A DNA stretch of 64,000 nucleotides from Arbacia lixula (GCA_963669155.1 OZ022589.1:62001-126000); one strand, 5' to 3'; positions 26,501 through 34,062 are shown, counted from the stretch's first letter. The notes: a model not told the origin generated them from the sequence alone. Made by a program: numbers and translations.

Positions 26501-29500
26501 TATCAATTACGAACAGTGTGTATGTTTTAAAGTTCATTCTCAATATACCGTCACAAGTTCTCTGCTGCACCAATGCAGATTCACACTTTTCGACATCGAG
26601 GACGGCGAGGACTTCGTTAGTCTCGGGAACGGACCGATAGCTCGCCGAAACCCTCTCTTTTACCGCAAGACCGGAAAGATTCAGGACTACAGCAGCCTTC
26701 AGTACACCTCGACATCTTCCGATATGTGGCTCATCTTCGAGTCCAGTCTTGCCATTGCTCGGCGGGGCTTCAAGGCTGTATTCCGGGAGGTGCCGATAAC
26801 GGGTAAGAAAATAGAGCGTGTTGATAGATGTACAGGTGATGGATAGTAATAAGAAAATAACCAACGTTGGTGAGGGTGATGGGACGAACTATCACTTCCG
26901 AGGCGATCTGGATGTAGCTATCTTTCCGAAGCGCAGCTGAGGAATGATAGCGTATACATTCAGATCGCCGAGGAAGTGATAGATCGTCTCATTACCTGAA
27001 ACCAAAAGTTGATTATTTGCTTTATATTCCACATCTGAAACCAACTATCTATACCAAAAATGACAATTTGACGTACAAAAGTAATGTTTACTTCTCTACC
27101 TAACCCCGAGCCGCTGCCATGGGGAACACGCGTTAGGACACGCGTTACTAAGACGCGCGTTATGACGCGTCAGGAGGAGCTACTGTTGATCAATTGTAAG
27201 TCCGAGTGTAACGCACTTTTATTTCGCGTGTACTCAAAATATTGATCACGCGTTAGGACTGTGAGGAGTGAAGAGAGCAGCGAAACCAAAAAGTACTATC
27301 ACCTAGAGTGTAACGAACTTTCCTTCTCAGGTGATCAGATGGGCAAAACTACGCTTTATCACGTGATCAACTCTTGACGAATCATATAGCAACATTCTTA
27401 GTATGTGGAATATAATGCTATATAGTACAATGCCTATAACGAGGACAGCGCCAATCTGGCCTGACAACAAGGCCTACTCTCTCCTTTGACTCAAGGATCA
27501 CCGGATGAAAGTGTCTTAAGATGATTAAAATCATTTCAATTTGACATCCAATTCGTTCGAATCGTCAGGTAATACGCTAGGTAATACCCAACCAAGTGTC
27601 GCTCAAAATGAACATCTCCTGCATGATAAAAAAAAATACACACACGAGTTTGAAGGGTTTGAATGTAGTACTAGTTAGTTTCCTCACCTTTTATCATGAG
27701 CTTCCACGCCCAACTTTGACAGTTTTTATCTGCTTTAATACGAGCAAATTTATGAATTTTCAACAGAAAGCGTCAAATATAATCCTAAAGACCTATGTTT
27801 TGTGTCATATGTATTCCTTGGTAGTGGATTCTTTTCAGTCACGGGATCGGTAGGTTTATAAATAAAAACATATGGGCATGTAACCTGTAACCCCCACTCC
27901 CCGAGCACACACGCAAATACACACATACATACACACACATTTGGTTCGCAACTCTTGAATAAGATTAGTTCTTGAATACGATTAGTCCCAACTTTCTTCT
28001 CGTCGTCTCAGATTGCGGTGGAACGCTCACCGTGCCAAACAACGGGTCGATCTCGATCGCCAGCAAGAACTACCCTGAGCGTTACTATAGCAACAACCTG
28101 GACTGCACGTGGACCATCAAGAACGAGGAGGGTCGGCGGATGTGGATCAACTTCGACCGCTTCTCGACGGAATGGCAGAAGGATTTCCTCAGCATGGGCA
28201 ATGGCGCGCCGCAGGATCGCAACAGGACTACAGCAATCATCAGCATGCACTCCGGCTTCAACCTGCCGGACCCGCATGACTTCATGAGTACTGGAGATGA
28301 GGTTATTATCGCTCTTGTGGAGGTTATTGTTCATTCCACCTGTCTGTCTCTTTTCTTGTTGTCCTTTGTAATTTCACCATAAAAACGTTTTCCCTATGTC
28401 ATTCTGTTATTCAGTTTTGTCTTATGTCAAGTCGCTTTTGTTTTGTTGAAAAACACGCTTCTCCAACGTTGTCCTGTTGTTATGTAACTAGTTTTAGATT
28501 CCTGTGTTAAGTCTAACTATTAACGCCTTACTATCATTAACAAATTGTGTCGAAGACTTGTATCGTCCCTTTCGTTTCTTTTCTCCTTCTAAGTGGCTAC
28601 ATGTATACTAAATTGAAATAAGAGTTCGTTTAACGAATTAACCAGGATTTACTTGGGCTAAAATACAATCTAAATAGCATCCTCAATGCAGTACATATTA
28701 CGGTAAAAAGCTACACGAGCAACCTCCAGTAAAGAGAGACCACCTGTCTATTAAGACCACATTTGCTGCTTCTCTTGGAGATTTTTTTCGTTGAAACCTG
28801 TATTAAATATACATAAGTATAAAGTCTATTATTTAAATGACATACAGTGAGATGAACCCGAGTACACAAATGACATACAAATACATGTACATACTTTAAA
28901 AAAGAATACATCAAAGAAAGACTAATACAAGGAAAGTCACACGAAGCAAAAAACAAACAAAACAAAGACAAAACAAAAACAAAAACAAACGAACGTTTAT
29001 CAGTTAAGACAATAATCAACAGAGTAAACAGTATGCAAAAACCATATGAACCGTTTATTTCGCTATAAACCGTTTATTTCGCACAAAACCCGTTTATTTC
29101 GCAGAAATAAGTCACAAGACATGCGATCAAACCTGTGCTTAGACGGGATTTTGTATGATGATAACATCTGACTCGAACTCTGCTCTTCAAATCAGCCGAT
29201 TAGAGTTTACATGTTGTATTTGCTCAGATGTATTAATTTGTTTAGATTGATATATAGGGTTTCTGTATATCATATACATTTTCATTGACAGCATTTTGAA
29301 CGTAATTGTAGATTTGTAAGATTTCATATTTGAAAGGGCCCATCACTACTTCACGCTACTTTTCGAACACAAAACCGGACATAATTCATTCATCGACAAT
29401 CGTCCGTTTACACTAGCAGGGCGTGACTATTATATAGTGTGATCATAAATTATACAGACGGCCACACCTGTCTAGACACTGCACGGTCAGGGAAACACGA

Positions 29501-30753
29501 GAGTGGTCTTTATAGGCATGCTCAAACATGATTCACGTTGAGCGGTTATGACACTGGACTTTGTAGACACATTTGACATGATTCATTTCTTTGTTGCAGG
29601 TGTGGATGACGTTCACGTCGAACCGGTATACATCGTACAAGGGCTTCCTCGTGGATATCTTTGATGAAATGTTACATCCGTAAGTTCAGGTTGAATATTC
29701 ATCTGCGCCCATTCATTAGTGATTCGTTGATTGATGTTTTCATGTTCATACTAACCCTAACCCTAAGTTTGTACATTTGTATTAATTTATTGAAATTTAC
29801 ACTTTTATTTAATTCCAGTGAAAATGTCCCCAAGTAAATCAAAATACATTAACTAATTCCTGTCAGACTCTTCACTGCCCAATGAGAATAGAGTACATTA
29901 ATAATAGGATAGTGCAACCAAAATACCTCAATGGAGCCTGGCGAGATAAAGCGCTCAAGTTGTGTGATTAGTCTCTTTTCTCCTACTAGATATTTGACAT
30001 AATGATTGTGATAAAAACGTGTTGTCACATGATGTATTAACTTTCCTTTTTTAACTATATCAACCAAACTCACACAACGTTACTCTTGTTTTGTACTCAA
30101 TAATTCGTATTGATGTCAAGAATACTCCAATATGATGGACAAGCATATTGTGTATATTGCGTCGTATCATGTATTCCTCATATTGTAATCCAAGAGCTCC
30201 AGTGACTACAGCACCACCCACGACGCCACTGCCTCCGACCACTGAGGTCCTGCCAGAGGAAGCCCGGGAGACCGACGTCGACATAAGACCAACCAGGCCA
30301 ACCAGGCGGCCCAAAGTCACTCGCCGGCCTAAGCCTAGACCTGGCCCGGTGGTGCTACCGGGCATGGAGCTCGCCCCGACTAACGATTACGTCCCGTGGA
30401 CGACGACGACGAGGGCTCCTACAACCACGCGACGAACCACGACTAGGCGGCCCACTACACGCCGCACGACCACCCGTCGTACCACCACTACGCGTCGGCC
30501 AACGACCACACGTCGACCCACGACTACCCGCCGTACTACAACCCGTCGCACTACCACTCGCCGACCTACCACCACCCGACGTACCACCACCCGTCGCCCC
30601 ACTACTACCACCAGACGACCCACCACCACCATCAAGACCACGACCAAGAGCACCTTTGTGAACCCCTGGGAGATCCCTAGCGACTCCTCCTCCTCCTCCT
30701 CAGTCTCATACTTTTCCAGCGTGGATTCCAGTCAGAGCGACCAGTTCGTGTAG
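7637..30753 (+). CDS. Secreted LDLa and triple-CUB domain protein with Thr/Arg-rich tail (11 coding exons)
   Basis: Exons: 7637-7735, 18824-18938, 19432-19517, 20053-20182, 21104-21472, 23112-23159, 25752-25887, 26579-26802, 28012-28301, 29600-29679, 30195-30753. Phases match at every junction and the total is 711 codons plus stop. Residues 1-23 are a signal peptide. RHKR at 42-45 is a furin-type site. Residues 73-110 are an LDLa-like module (Cys 73, 83, 89, 96, 102, 110) lacking the usual acidic SDE end. CUB1 spans about 145-262, CUB2 284-397 and CUB3 404-519. The tail from about 570 is TTTRRP-type repeats, and the end is Ser-rich. There is no membrane segment, so the protein is probably extracellular or matrix-associated. 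CUB and LDLa modules usually bind proteins or ligands; no protease or other catalytic domain is present. LRP3/LRP12 and NETO mix the same modules but in another order and with a membrane anchor, so no orthology is claimed. The first true ATG in frame is 7637, with a G at -3. Confidence 0.88.
9025..9135. mobile_element. Degraded relative of the 5407-5625 foldback element
   Basis: It shares the order ATCAGCC, CG-rich CGATTCG words, 'gcgattac/gattgcg' and TTGCGCGCTGT with the element at 5407-5625. The ends are poorly preserved. Confidence 0.4.
9339..9383. repeat. (CT)n microsatellite
   Basis: An almost pure CT run of roughly 45 bases. Confidence 0.9.
10244..10993. mobile_element. CRE-family palindromic MITE, copy 2, with a nested insertion
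   Basis: The ends are TTAA-AGGGG and CCCCT-TTAA. Outer arms match the other three copies, including two TGACGTCAC cores (about 10380 and 10852). The central part is interrupted by a 238-base insertion at 10547-10784, which accounts for its extra length. Confidence 0.85.
10547..10784 (-). mobile_element. Retroposed fragment (LINE/SINE 3' end) nested in a MITE
   Basis: The fragment starts with an (AATTC)n run followed by TTTATTCATTT, which on the minus strand reads as a non-LTR element 3' end with a pentamer tail. TATC occurs on both sides (10543-10546 and 10785-10788) and may be a short target duplication. Its inner part (about 10660-10790) matches 28807-28938. No reverse transcriptase frame is present. 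Confidence 0.6.
11120..11375 (+). repeat. Tandem repeat, 69-81 bp unit, about 3.5 copies
   Basis: Copies are anchored by 'tggttcattgttgcgtctag' starting near 11184, 11253 and 11334. Each is followed by an AGTAGTCT word and an ATTGATTCAGACT word. Not coding. Confidence 0.8.
11409..11421. repeat. Poly-G tract
   Basis: A run of G of about 13 bases. Similar runs follow at 11574-11593 (C) and 11742-11761 (G). Confidence 0.85.
11574..11761. repeat. Segment bounded by poly-C and poly-G tracts
   Basis: A C run at the left end and a G run at the right end bracket about 150 bases of ordinary sequence. The two homopolymers are complementary and could pair, so the segment could extrude as a hairpin. 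No coding content. Confidence 0.5.
12110..13183 (+). repeat. 52-bp minisatellite, about 20 copies
   Basis: A head-to-tail array with a 52-base period, anchored on 'acctgtaatactcgcttctc'. Copies vary at a few fixed positions (for example CTCGTATGAG versus CTGGTATCAG). Each unit carries ATACTC...GAGTAT, a small self-complementary stem. Two units have a 2-base-shorter ACCTAAATA variant. There are no spacers, so it is not a CRISPR array. Confidence 0.95.
14490..14570. repeat. GA and GAAA microsatellite
   Basis: A (GA)n run grades into a (GAAA)n run ending near 14570. Confidence 0.9.
15951..16396. mobile_element. CRE-family palindromic MITE, copy 3
   Basis: A diverged copy: the left end has lost the exact TTAA-AGGG form, while the right end keeps CCCG-TTTAA. 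Both arms keep the TGACGTCAC core (about 16086 and 16314). The right arm is shortened relative to copies 1 and 4. Confidence 0.75.
16725..16925 (+). repeat. Triplicated 60-65 bp unit ending in a short telomere-like run
   Basis: Three units share 'gcaagactata', then 'tgcaatgcacaa' and 'tctagata'. The third runs into GACAGTTTTAGGG; three TTAGGG copies lie at 16884-16901, followed by a partial return of TCTAGATA..TTTGACAGTTTTA. Confidence 0.75.
18300..18480 (+). repeat. AGGTCA-rich dispersed repeat, intronic copy
   Basis: Two loose units about 120 bases apart carry AGGTCA/GGTCA half-sites (AGGTCA at 18336 and 18350; an AAAGGTCACGGGTCAAAG string near 18451). The sentence-like order matches the repeat at 63544-64000, including 'cataaaacttggta'. 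It is an old interspersed repeat, class unknown. Confidence 0.5.
18650..18720 (+). repeat. Short dispersed repeat with GACTGCGCGCA palindrome, copy 1
   Basis: 'acttaagtgtctgcgcagga' and the following CGACTGCGCGCAATCGA are shared with 19870-19940 in intron 3, in the same orientation. Confidence 0.65.
18824..18938 (+). CDS. LDLa/CUB gene exon 2: linker with furin-type site
   Basis: It enters in phase 0 after TTTATTTCGCAG and leaves in phase 1 at ATT/GTAAGT. It encodes a hydrophilic Asn/Gln-rich stretch with RHKRQ, a likely prohormone-convertase cleavage site just before the LDLa module. Confidence 0.85.
18939..19431 (+). other. Intron 2 of the LDLa/CUB gene
   Basis: A 493-base intron bounded by GTAAGT and CTACTCCAG. 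No repeat or coding content noted. Confidence 0.8.
19432..19517 (+). CDS. LDLa/CUB gene exon 3: LDLa module, first part
   Basis: It encodes four of the six LDLa cysteines (residues 73, 83, 89, 96) and the conserved LCDGE turn. It enters in phase 1 and leaves in phase 0 at CAG/GTATCT. Confidence 0.85.
19518..19690 (+). repeat. 23-bp tandem repeat at the start of intron 3
   Basis: About seven copies of a unit like 'tttataacatcaaatatgct' plus 'atc' begin within the donor itself (GTATCTTTATAAC). The unit therefore resembles the splice-donor sequence and may have been seeded from it. Confidence 0.85.
19691..20052 (+). other. Remainder of intron 3
   Basis: It contains the second copy of the GACTGCGCGCA dispersed repeat (19870-19940), with the perfect 18-bp palindrome TCGACTGCGCGCAGTCGA at 19919-19936. 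It ends in a good pyrimidine tract and TTTGTAG. Confidence 0.7.
20053..20182 (+). CDS. LDLa/CUB gene exon 4: LDLa end and linker
   Basis: It supplies LDLa cysteines 102 and 110, then a linker with a further Cys pair (126, 135) and an N-glycosylation sequon NST at 112. The acidic residues that normally bind calcium after Cys5 are replaced by GLDVRE, so calcium binding is doubtful. It leaves in phase 1 at a GTAAGT donor. Confidence 0.85.
20195..20985 (+). repeat. 28-bp minisatellite filling intron 4, about 28 copies
   Basis: The unit is close to 'cttgaagtaggattaccaga' plus 'ttaaccct'. Copies vary by single bases and there is a second-order pattern of repeated blocks (20380-20510 resembles 20650-20780). 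It begins about a dozen bases after the exon 4 donor and takes up most of the 921-base intron. Confidence 0.95.
21104..21472 (+). CDS. LDLa/CUB gene exon 5: CUB domain 1
   Basis: One exon encodes nearly the whole CUB1: CGEDY, SPGFPSNY, a YCFW turn, a FETEANYDFVSLG calcium-loop-like segment, and KAGFIIEVAD at the end. Only the first CUB disulfide pair (145, 177) is present. The donor is the weak GATA/GTGGAT. It is the only nearby GT that keeps phase 1 into exon 6, because the other phases hit stops in exon 7. The frame stays open into the intron to 21600. Confidence 0.85.
21473..23111 (+). other. Intron 5 of the LDLa/CUB gene
   Basis: It begins with the weak GTGGAT donor, has a 16-base G run at 21518-21533, contains the CCCTAATACTCCCGGG-ended element (21921-22688) and a CACCAC run near 22832-22852, and ends in TATATATCTTTTGTTACAG. 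Confidence 0.8.
21921..22688. mobile_element. TTAA-flanked element with CCCTAATACTCCCGGG ends and poly-G/C tracts
   Basis: Left end TTAA-CCCTAATACTCCCGGG and right end CCCGGGAGTATTAGGG-TTAA are exact inverted copies. Inside each end is a G/C homopolymer next to a GGCATTATGGCCC or GGCATAATGCCCC motif. The AT-rich centre resembles 46900-47230. TTAA plus CCCT ends fit a piggyBac-like non-autonomous element (inference). Confidence 0.85.
23112..23159 (+). CDS. LDLa/CUB gene exon 6: 16-residue inter-CUB linker
   Basis: A 48-base phase 1-1 exon encoding a Pro/Ser/Thr linker (NAPYIASNPLRTAPST). As a symmetric micro-exon it could be skipped without breaking the frame. It has a good acceptor (TTTTGTTACAG) and donor (CAG/GTAGGT). 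Confidence 0.8.
23160..25751 (+). other. Intron 6 of the LDLa/CUB gene
   Basis: A 2.6 kb intron ending in a strong pyrimidine tract and AATACAG. It contains an antisense acidic open frame at 24851-25204, listed separately. The rest is AT-rich with no other signal. Confidence 0.8.
24851..25204 (-). CDS. Antisense acidic open frame, possible first exon of an unknown gene
   Basis: 117 codons starting from an ATG in the context CAACAATGG. The predicted protein is strongly acidic (repeated DLDLD, FEEELEDES and SSSSG patches), typical of a disordered N-terminus. Near its 3' end the minus strand reads AAATTG/GTATGT, a good donor, so the true exon probably stops at about 24876, before the last few codons. 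Composition differs from the surrounding AT-rich intron. No downstream exon was found. It could be the first exon of a nested host gene or the start of a domesticated or decayed transposon gene. Function unknown. Confidence 0.4.
   Translation of the reverse strand: MDELDLDLDFEIDNFEEELEDESISSSSGPDSEIDEGEVGDFDDESNAPQAQAASTNGVVTDAIEIAYRHEPEPDLQEDVDLDLQMENYGDARPRGNQDHARLDPNSTENWYVVEII
25752..25887 (+). CDS. LDLa/CUB gene exon 7: CUB domain 2, N-terminal part
   Basis: It encodes DCGG, TSPGYPEYY and the RCETIVSV strand with the single Cys pair 284-313. It enters in phase 1 and leaves in phase 2 at CAG/GTACGA. Confidence 0.88.
25888..26578 (+). other. Intron 7 of the LDLa/CUB gene
   Basis: A 691-base intron with ATC-rich runs near 26010-26075 and 26208-26231, then a loosely repeated segment 'gtgcttatgataatt' at about 26290-26400. 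It ends CACCAATGCAG. Confidence 0.8.
26579..26802 (+). CDS. LDLa/CUB gene exon 8: CUB domain 2, C-terminal part
   Basis: It continues CUB2 with FDIEDGEDFVSLGNG, the MWLIFES strand and RGFKAVFREV, then PIT. It has no cysteine, so the usual second disulfide is absent. Phase 2 in and phase 1 out at CGG/GTAAGA. Confidence 0.88.
26803..28011 (+). other. Intron 8 of the LDLa/CUB gene
   Basis: It holds a compact inverted repeat (26883-26999), a cluster of four ACGCGT words (27128-27253) and a short CACACA stretch near 27907-27940. It ends in TTCTTCTCGTCGTCTCAG. Confidence 0.8.
26883..26999. repeat. Compact inverted repeat, about 40-bp arms
   Basis: 'gacgaactatcacttccgag' plus 'gcgatctg' is mirrored by 'cagatcgc' plus 'cgaggaagtgatagatcgtc'. 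GCTATC/GATAGC continues the stem inward. It could be a tiny MITE or a structured RNA element in the intron. Confidence 0.75.
28012..28301 (+). CDS. LDLa/CUB gene exon 9: CUB domain 3, main part
   Basis: It encodes DCGG, the Cys 404-434 pair, KNYPERYY, DCTWTI, a KDFLSMGNG loop and an NRT glycosylation sequon. The donor is GAG/GTTATT, chosen because exon 10 then continues the CUB fold as GDE-VWMTFTSN. The same GAGGTTATT is repeated 21 bases on, in the same phase, giving a second possible donor. Confidence 0.85.
28302..29599 (+). other. Intron 9 of the LDLa/CUB gene
   Basis: The reading frame stays open to 28382 and would encode a hydrophobic tail if retained. It contains a fragment related to the insertion at 10547-10784 (28807-28938) and three copies of CCGTTTATTTCGC at about 29050-29103. 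It ends TTTGTTGCAG. Confidence 0.8.
28807..28938 (-). mobile_element. Non-LTR retroposon fragment
   Basis: It matches the inner part of the insertion at 10547-10784: the order 'cataagtataa', 'attatttaaatgacatacag', 'gatgaaccc' and 'agactaatacaa' is kept. It lacks the (AATTC)n tail. Confidence 0.6.
29600..29679 (+). CDS. LDLa/CUB gene exon 10: CUB domain 3, C-terminal strands
   Basis: It encodes VWMTFTSNRYTSYKGFLVDI, the closing strands of CUB3, and an acidic end. Enters in phase 0 and leaves in phase 2 at TCC/GTAAGT. Confidence 0.88.
30195..30753 (+). CDS. LDLa/CUB gene exon 11: Thr/Arg/Pro repeat tail and stop
   Basis: It enters in phase 2. A Pro/Thr and basic stretch (RPTRRPKVTRRPKPRPG) leads to about 80 residues of TTTRRPTTTRRT-type repeats, then SSSSSS and an acidic/polar end DSSQSDQFV before TAG. 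The repeat is rich in O-glycosylation acceptors and strongly positive, so it may bind sulfated glycans or matrix (inference). The DNA is built from degenerate ACN-ACN-CGN codons rather than a pure microsatellite, which suggests it has been held by selection on protein. Confidence 0.85.
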
Positions 30754-31307
30754 CCAGTTTCGTATAGTTCCAACTGGTTCGAACCGGTATGAAGTACGAA
30801 GGGAAGAGGTCGGCATACTTTCAGCGCCTGGCGCATACGATACATACTTTACAGTAACTGTATATCGCGTTACATATTGATAGAAATTAAGGTTGTTTTC
30901 ATTTCCATACCTATTCTAATTACTTGACACGAAATGCTGGTAAAAAGAACATAATATTCAAATCAAAGCGCGATCCGTCTGATCTTTTTCTCTTGTCTTA
31001 AATGCTTTGTGTAAATAGTATTTCATGTATCATGAAAGTTCATCACATGTACGATAGTTTCTGTCATTTTCTAAAACTACATCTATGAAATCATATTTCT
31101 TTTTTGAAAGTTTGTTCGACTTTCTTACGATATTTTGTACAAGGATTGTTGAGCACCCTTACCAACAGATTATCGAGTTATTAAGCTTTACAAAAAGATG
31201 TGAAAACACATTTTCATGGCATAAACTAAGATTTAAAGGCGGGTAGCTAGGTCATCATTTTATGTACATGTATTTTATTAACCGGGCGTGATATGAAAAA
31301 GCCGTGA

Positions 31308-31318
31308 AATAAAATAAA
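31308..31318 (+). terminator. Polyadenylation signal of the LDLa/CUB gene (overlapping AATAAA x2)
   Basis: Two overlapping AATAAA hexamers lie about 555 bases after the stop, with a T/GT-rich stretch shortly downstream. Another AATAAA near 31699 is an alternative. Confidence 0.6.
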
Positions 31319-31600
31319 GATCATATTTTACCTGTATTGCTGTAAGGCCTTACAGGTCAGGTTAACTCATAATTAGACTGAGTGGTAAAGATTGACTGCA
31401 AACAATTGAATTTCTGCAGTTTCAGAAAGAAATATTGCTATAACGAACTCGAATTCGGGCTTTTTGGACTGTTCTGAATTGATTAAGAGACTTATAAAAT
31501 GAAAATCTCCTAGAATCGATGTTGCAGTATTCAGCTTGTAGCCAAGCTGACTGAATCACGTGGTTTTAATATTTTTTACTTTTCAACCTAATACATGTAC

Positions 31601-31629
31601 CAGAGAGGTGGGACAGAGCCACCTCTCTG
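31601..31629 (+). other. Perfect 11-bp hairpin downstream of the gene
   Basis: CAGAGAGGTGG, a 7-base loop, then CCACCTCTCTG. It lies beyond the first polyadenylation signal but before the AATAAA near 31699, so it could be inside a longer 3' UTR. Confidence 0.6.
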
Positions 31630-31907
31630 CTAATACATTCATATCATTCCACTCTAGTGTATCATTGTATGCACCAGTTGATATCTCACTACATTGTAAA
31701 TAAAACATTGTTCAGATAATAAACAAAAAGCAATCAGTTAACATGGCTTACTCTGAAGTTCATTTGTGACTTTAATTTCGGAACGGCTCTCTTAGAGCAC
31801 GTCTTGAAATCCTTCACCGCTCCAACCTGTGAATACATTCAACAATCATTTCATCTCATTCTCACCCTAATCAGCCCGGATCCGTACCCCCACTCCCCAC
31901 CACTCCC

Positions 31908-31934
31908 TACCGCCACCCCCACCCCCACCCCACA

Positions 31935-31983
<49 letters not shown>
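31908..31983. repeat. CCACCC and (CA)n microsatellite
   Basis: C-rich repeats lead into an uninterrupted CA run of about 45 bases. Confidence 0.9.
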
Positions 31984-31985
<2 letters not shown>

Positions 31986-32043
31986 AAGAAAAAAAATACT
32001 TTGGGACGACGCGACGTGGACAGTGCATGTTTTATGATAATTA

Positions 32044-32085
32044 GTCAAGTCAAGTCAATTCATTTATTTCTCCTCTTAGTAACCA
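32044..32085 (-). mobile_element. Probable 3' tail of a non-LTR retroposon
   Basis: (TCAAG)n then TCAATTCATTTATTTCTCC resembles the pentamer-tailed 3' end seen at 10547 on the minus strand. Only the tail is visible. Confidence 0.35.
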
Positions 32086-32099
32086 AGACAGACTTTTGT

Positions 32100-32659
32100 T
32101 TTAATGATAGAGGGAAAGGGAATCAAATGTTGCATTTGAATAAACAATGAATTATAATGAATTATAAATACATTTTGATTGTGGCAGAATAACTGGTTAT
32201 GCAAACTTGTAGGTTAGTGGTGCGTTCTATTACCGATATCTCGAGAGGGGCAACCACTTCGCAATACATTCTAACCATGTTATGCTCATCCTATCATTAC
32301 ACCTCCCTTTGTCCATATACTCAGACATGTTTGCCACCCCCCCCCCCCCCTCACTTCGCACGCCCCTCTCCTCCTATCAAACCCCAGTCTCCATGTGTTC
32401 CCCGATACACTCTCACATCTGGCAGGTGACCTACCCACTCACATCAATCAAATTACGCCCAGATGAATCCGCAATGTGTGCGGGGTCAGAGGGTCAAACG
32501 CATCCACAATTGAATTAGCTCAACGCTACATATGATGAGGTCGAAAGCCATGTCTGAACATAGACTTTGTAACCAGCCGTTCGCATGAACAATGGGAAAT
32601 TTTGATAATTTGGATTTCTTTTGTAGTTGTGTGTATTTGCGCGTGTATGTGGATGTGTA

Positions 32660-32703
<44 letters not shown>

Positions 32704-33332
32704 TGCGGAATGCTGCCAATATGTTGTGATATTGCTGTTGAACGTATTTGCGAGAACGCTTTTACAACATTCAAAATTCGAAATTCTAAATCAACTTCAA
32801 TTGTAAGAGAATACTCGTACAAAATATGTTACATTGCATCTCACAAGAAAGTTTAAGATAACCTTCACTATTAAACTGTTTTATACAAAGGCATATCGTT
32901 TTACTAGTTTACTAACTAGCTGAAATAAAACGTTTTGCCAAAGTGAGTAATTATGATATAAAGCAACCAAATATGAGTAAATGTACATGTATACCCTATA
33001 ACTAAGACATTTCTGAGCGGAATGAAACTTTTCCATGCCTGATGCTAGTACATGTACAGTAGCATGCACTAAACCTAATATTAGCCTGGCTGTCAGGCTG
33101 TCGACATATATAATCCATACTTTCCAATAAACGGGTTTGGCTGCAGTAGACTAATCATTCTCAATTTCTTCTTCGGTATGTACATGTACTGTGCAAAGAA
33201 GAGAATTTAAATAGTCGTGTTAGTACTGGACTGTCCACTTTGGATTAAACATGTCCTTCAGCCTGGAAACCAGACTACACACCTAAAAACACAATGAGAC
33301 AGTACTAGCTAGCTAAATCTAGATTACACGAA
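32100..33332. other. Intergenic DNA with poly-C and (GT)n runs
   Basis: A poly-C run lies near 32338-32350 and a (GT)n run near 32663-32695. The dispersed repeat also seen at 5009 lies at about 33120-33170. No gene recognised. Confidence 0.5.
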
Positions 33333-34062
33333 TCATGGACCTATCATACTGCGCTCGGATAGACTTCCTTCGATCTATGATGACCGCCGCCTCATAACAA
33401 AAATCAAGACATTCAGTTGTTTTTATAAACAACACGCTGTATTTTTAATTAGGCAGTGAATAACAAAAGAAAATCTGGTTTGAGAAATATGTCAACCGTT
33501 CAGCCTTCGCTGGGAGTTCATAGCTGATCTTAATACACACAATGGGAATTAGTTTGAGGGTGAGCGAAAGGAAATTTTGTTAAGATTGTACAAAGAATCT
33601 GGTCCGTAACTTTTTCGGACACCTCCGGACATGAAATCGAGGTTGTTTCTATGGAAGGTGAAACACTCAAAAAACGATTTACAAGATATTTGTAAGGAAA
33701 TATGATTGCCCAATGTGCAATATGGAGGCATTTCTCTGGCATGTTTTCTACAGTATTCTCGATTTATCACAAAAACGAAGCAACAATATACATTGTGTAA
33801 TCTGAAATTCACAGAATCGTATCATTATACATGTACGATGTTCTACAACTGCACATGCACTTAAGTACACGAAGTGGTTCTGAAATCTTCTGCGCATACA
33901 GACTATATATTCCTCTAAATGCATCTAAAATTTTGTCGTCACTGGATCAAAAATTATATTGTGCTATCAATGAACGCGACTGGTGTAGGAATAAATTACT
34001 CTTCGTGCTGACTCCACTTCTAACACCTTCCTGCACGAATTAACGTAGGTCACAGTACGTAC
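33333..34062 (+). mobile_element. 730-bp dispersed element, forward copy
   Basis: The whole segment is found again, inverted, at 46033-46772 with moderate divergence. Matching landmarks in order are 'catggacctatcat', 'gcgctcggatagactt', 'ctggtttgagaaatatg', 'gacatgaaatcgaggttgtt', 'cagaatcgta' and 'cacgaagt'. Within it a minus-strand frame (33530-33742) resembles 46312-46572 over about 50 residues (YLVNR.LSVSPS.ETTSIS), but no domain is recognised. Class unknown. Confidence 0.8.

Noticed and set aside
28018-28334. Alternative-frame and antisense frames over CUB3
   Set aside because: They are shadows of exon 9, whose frame is fixed by CUB homology and by matching phases on both sides.
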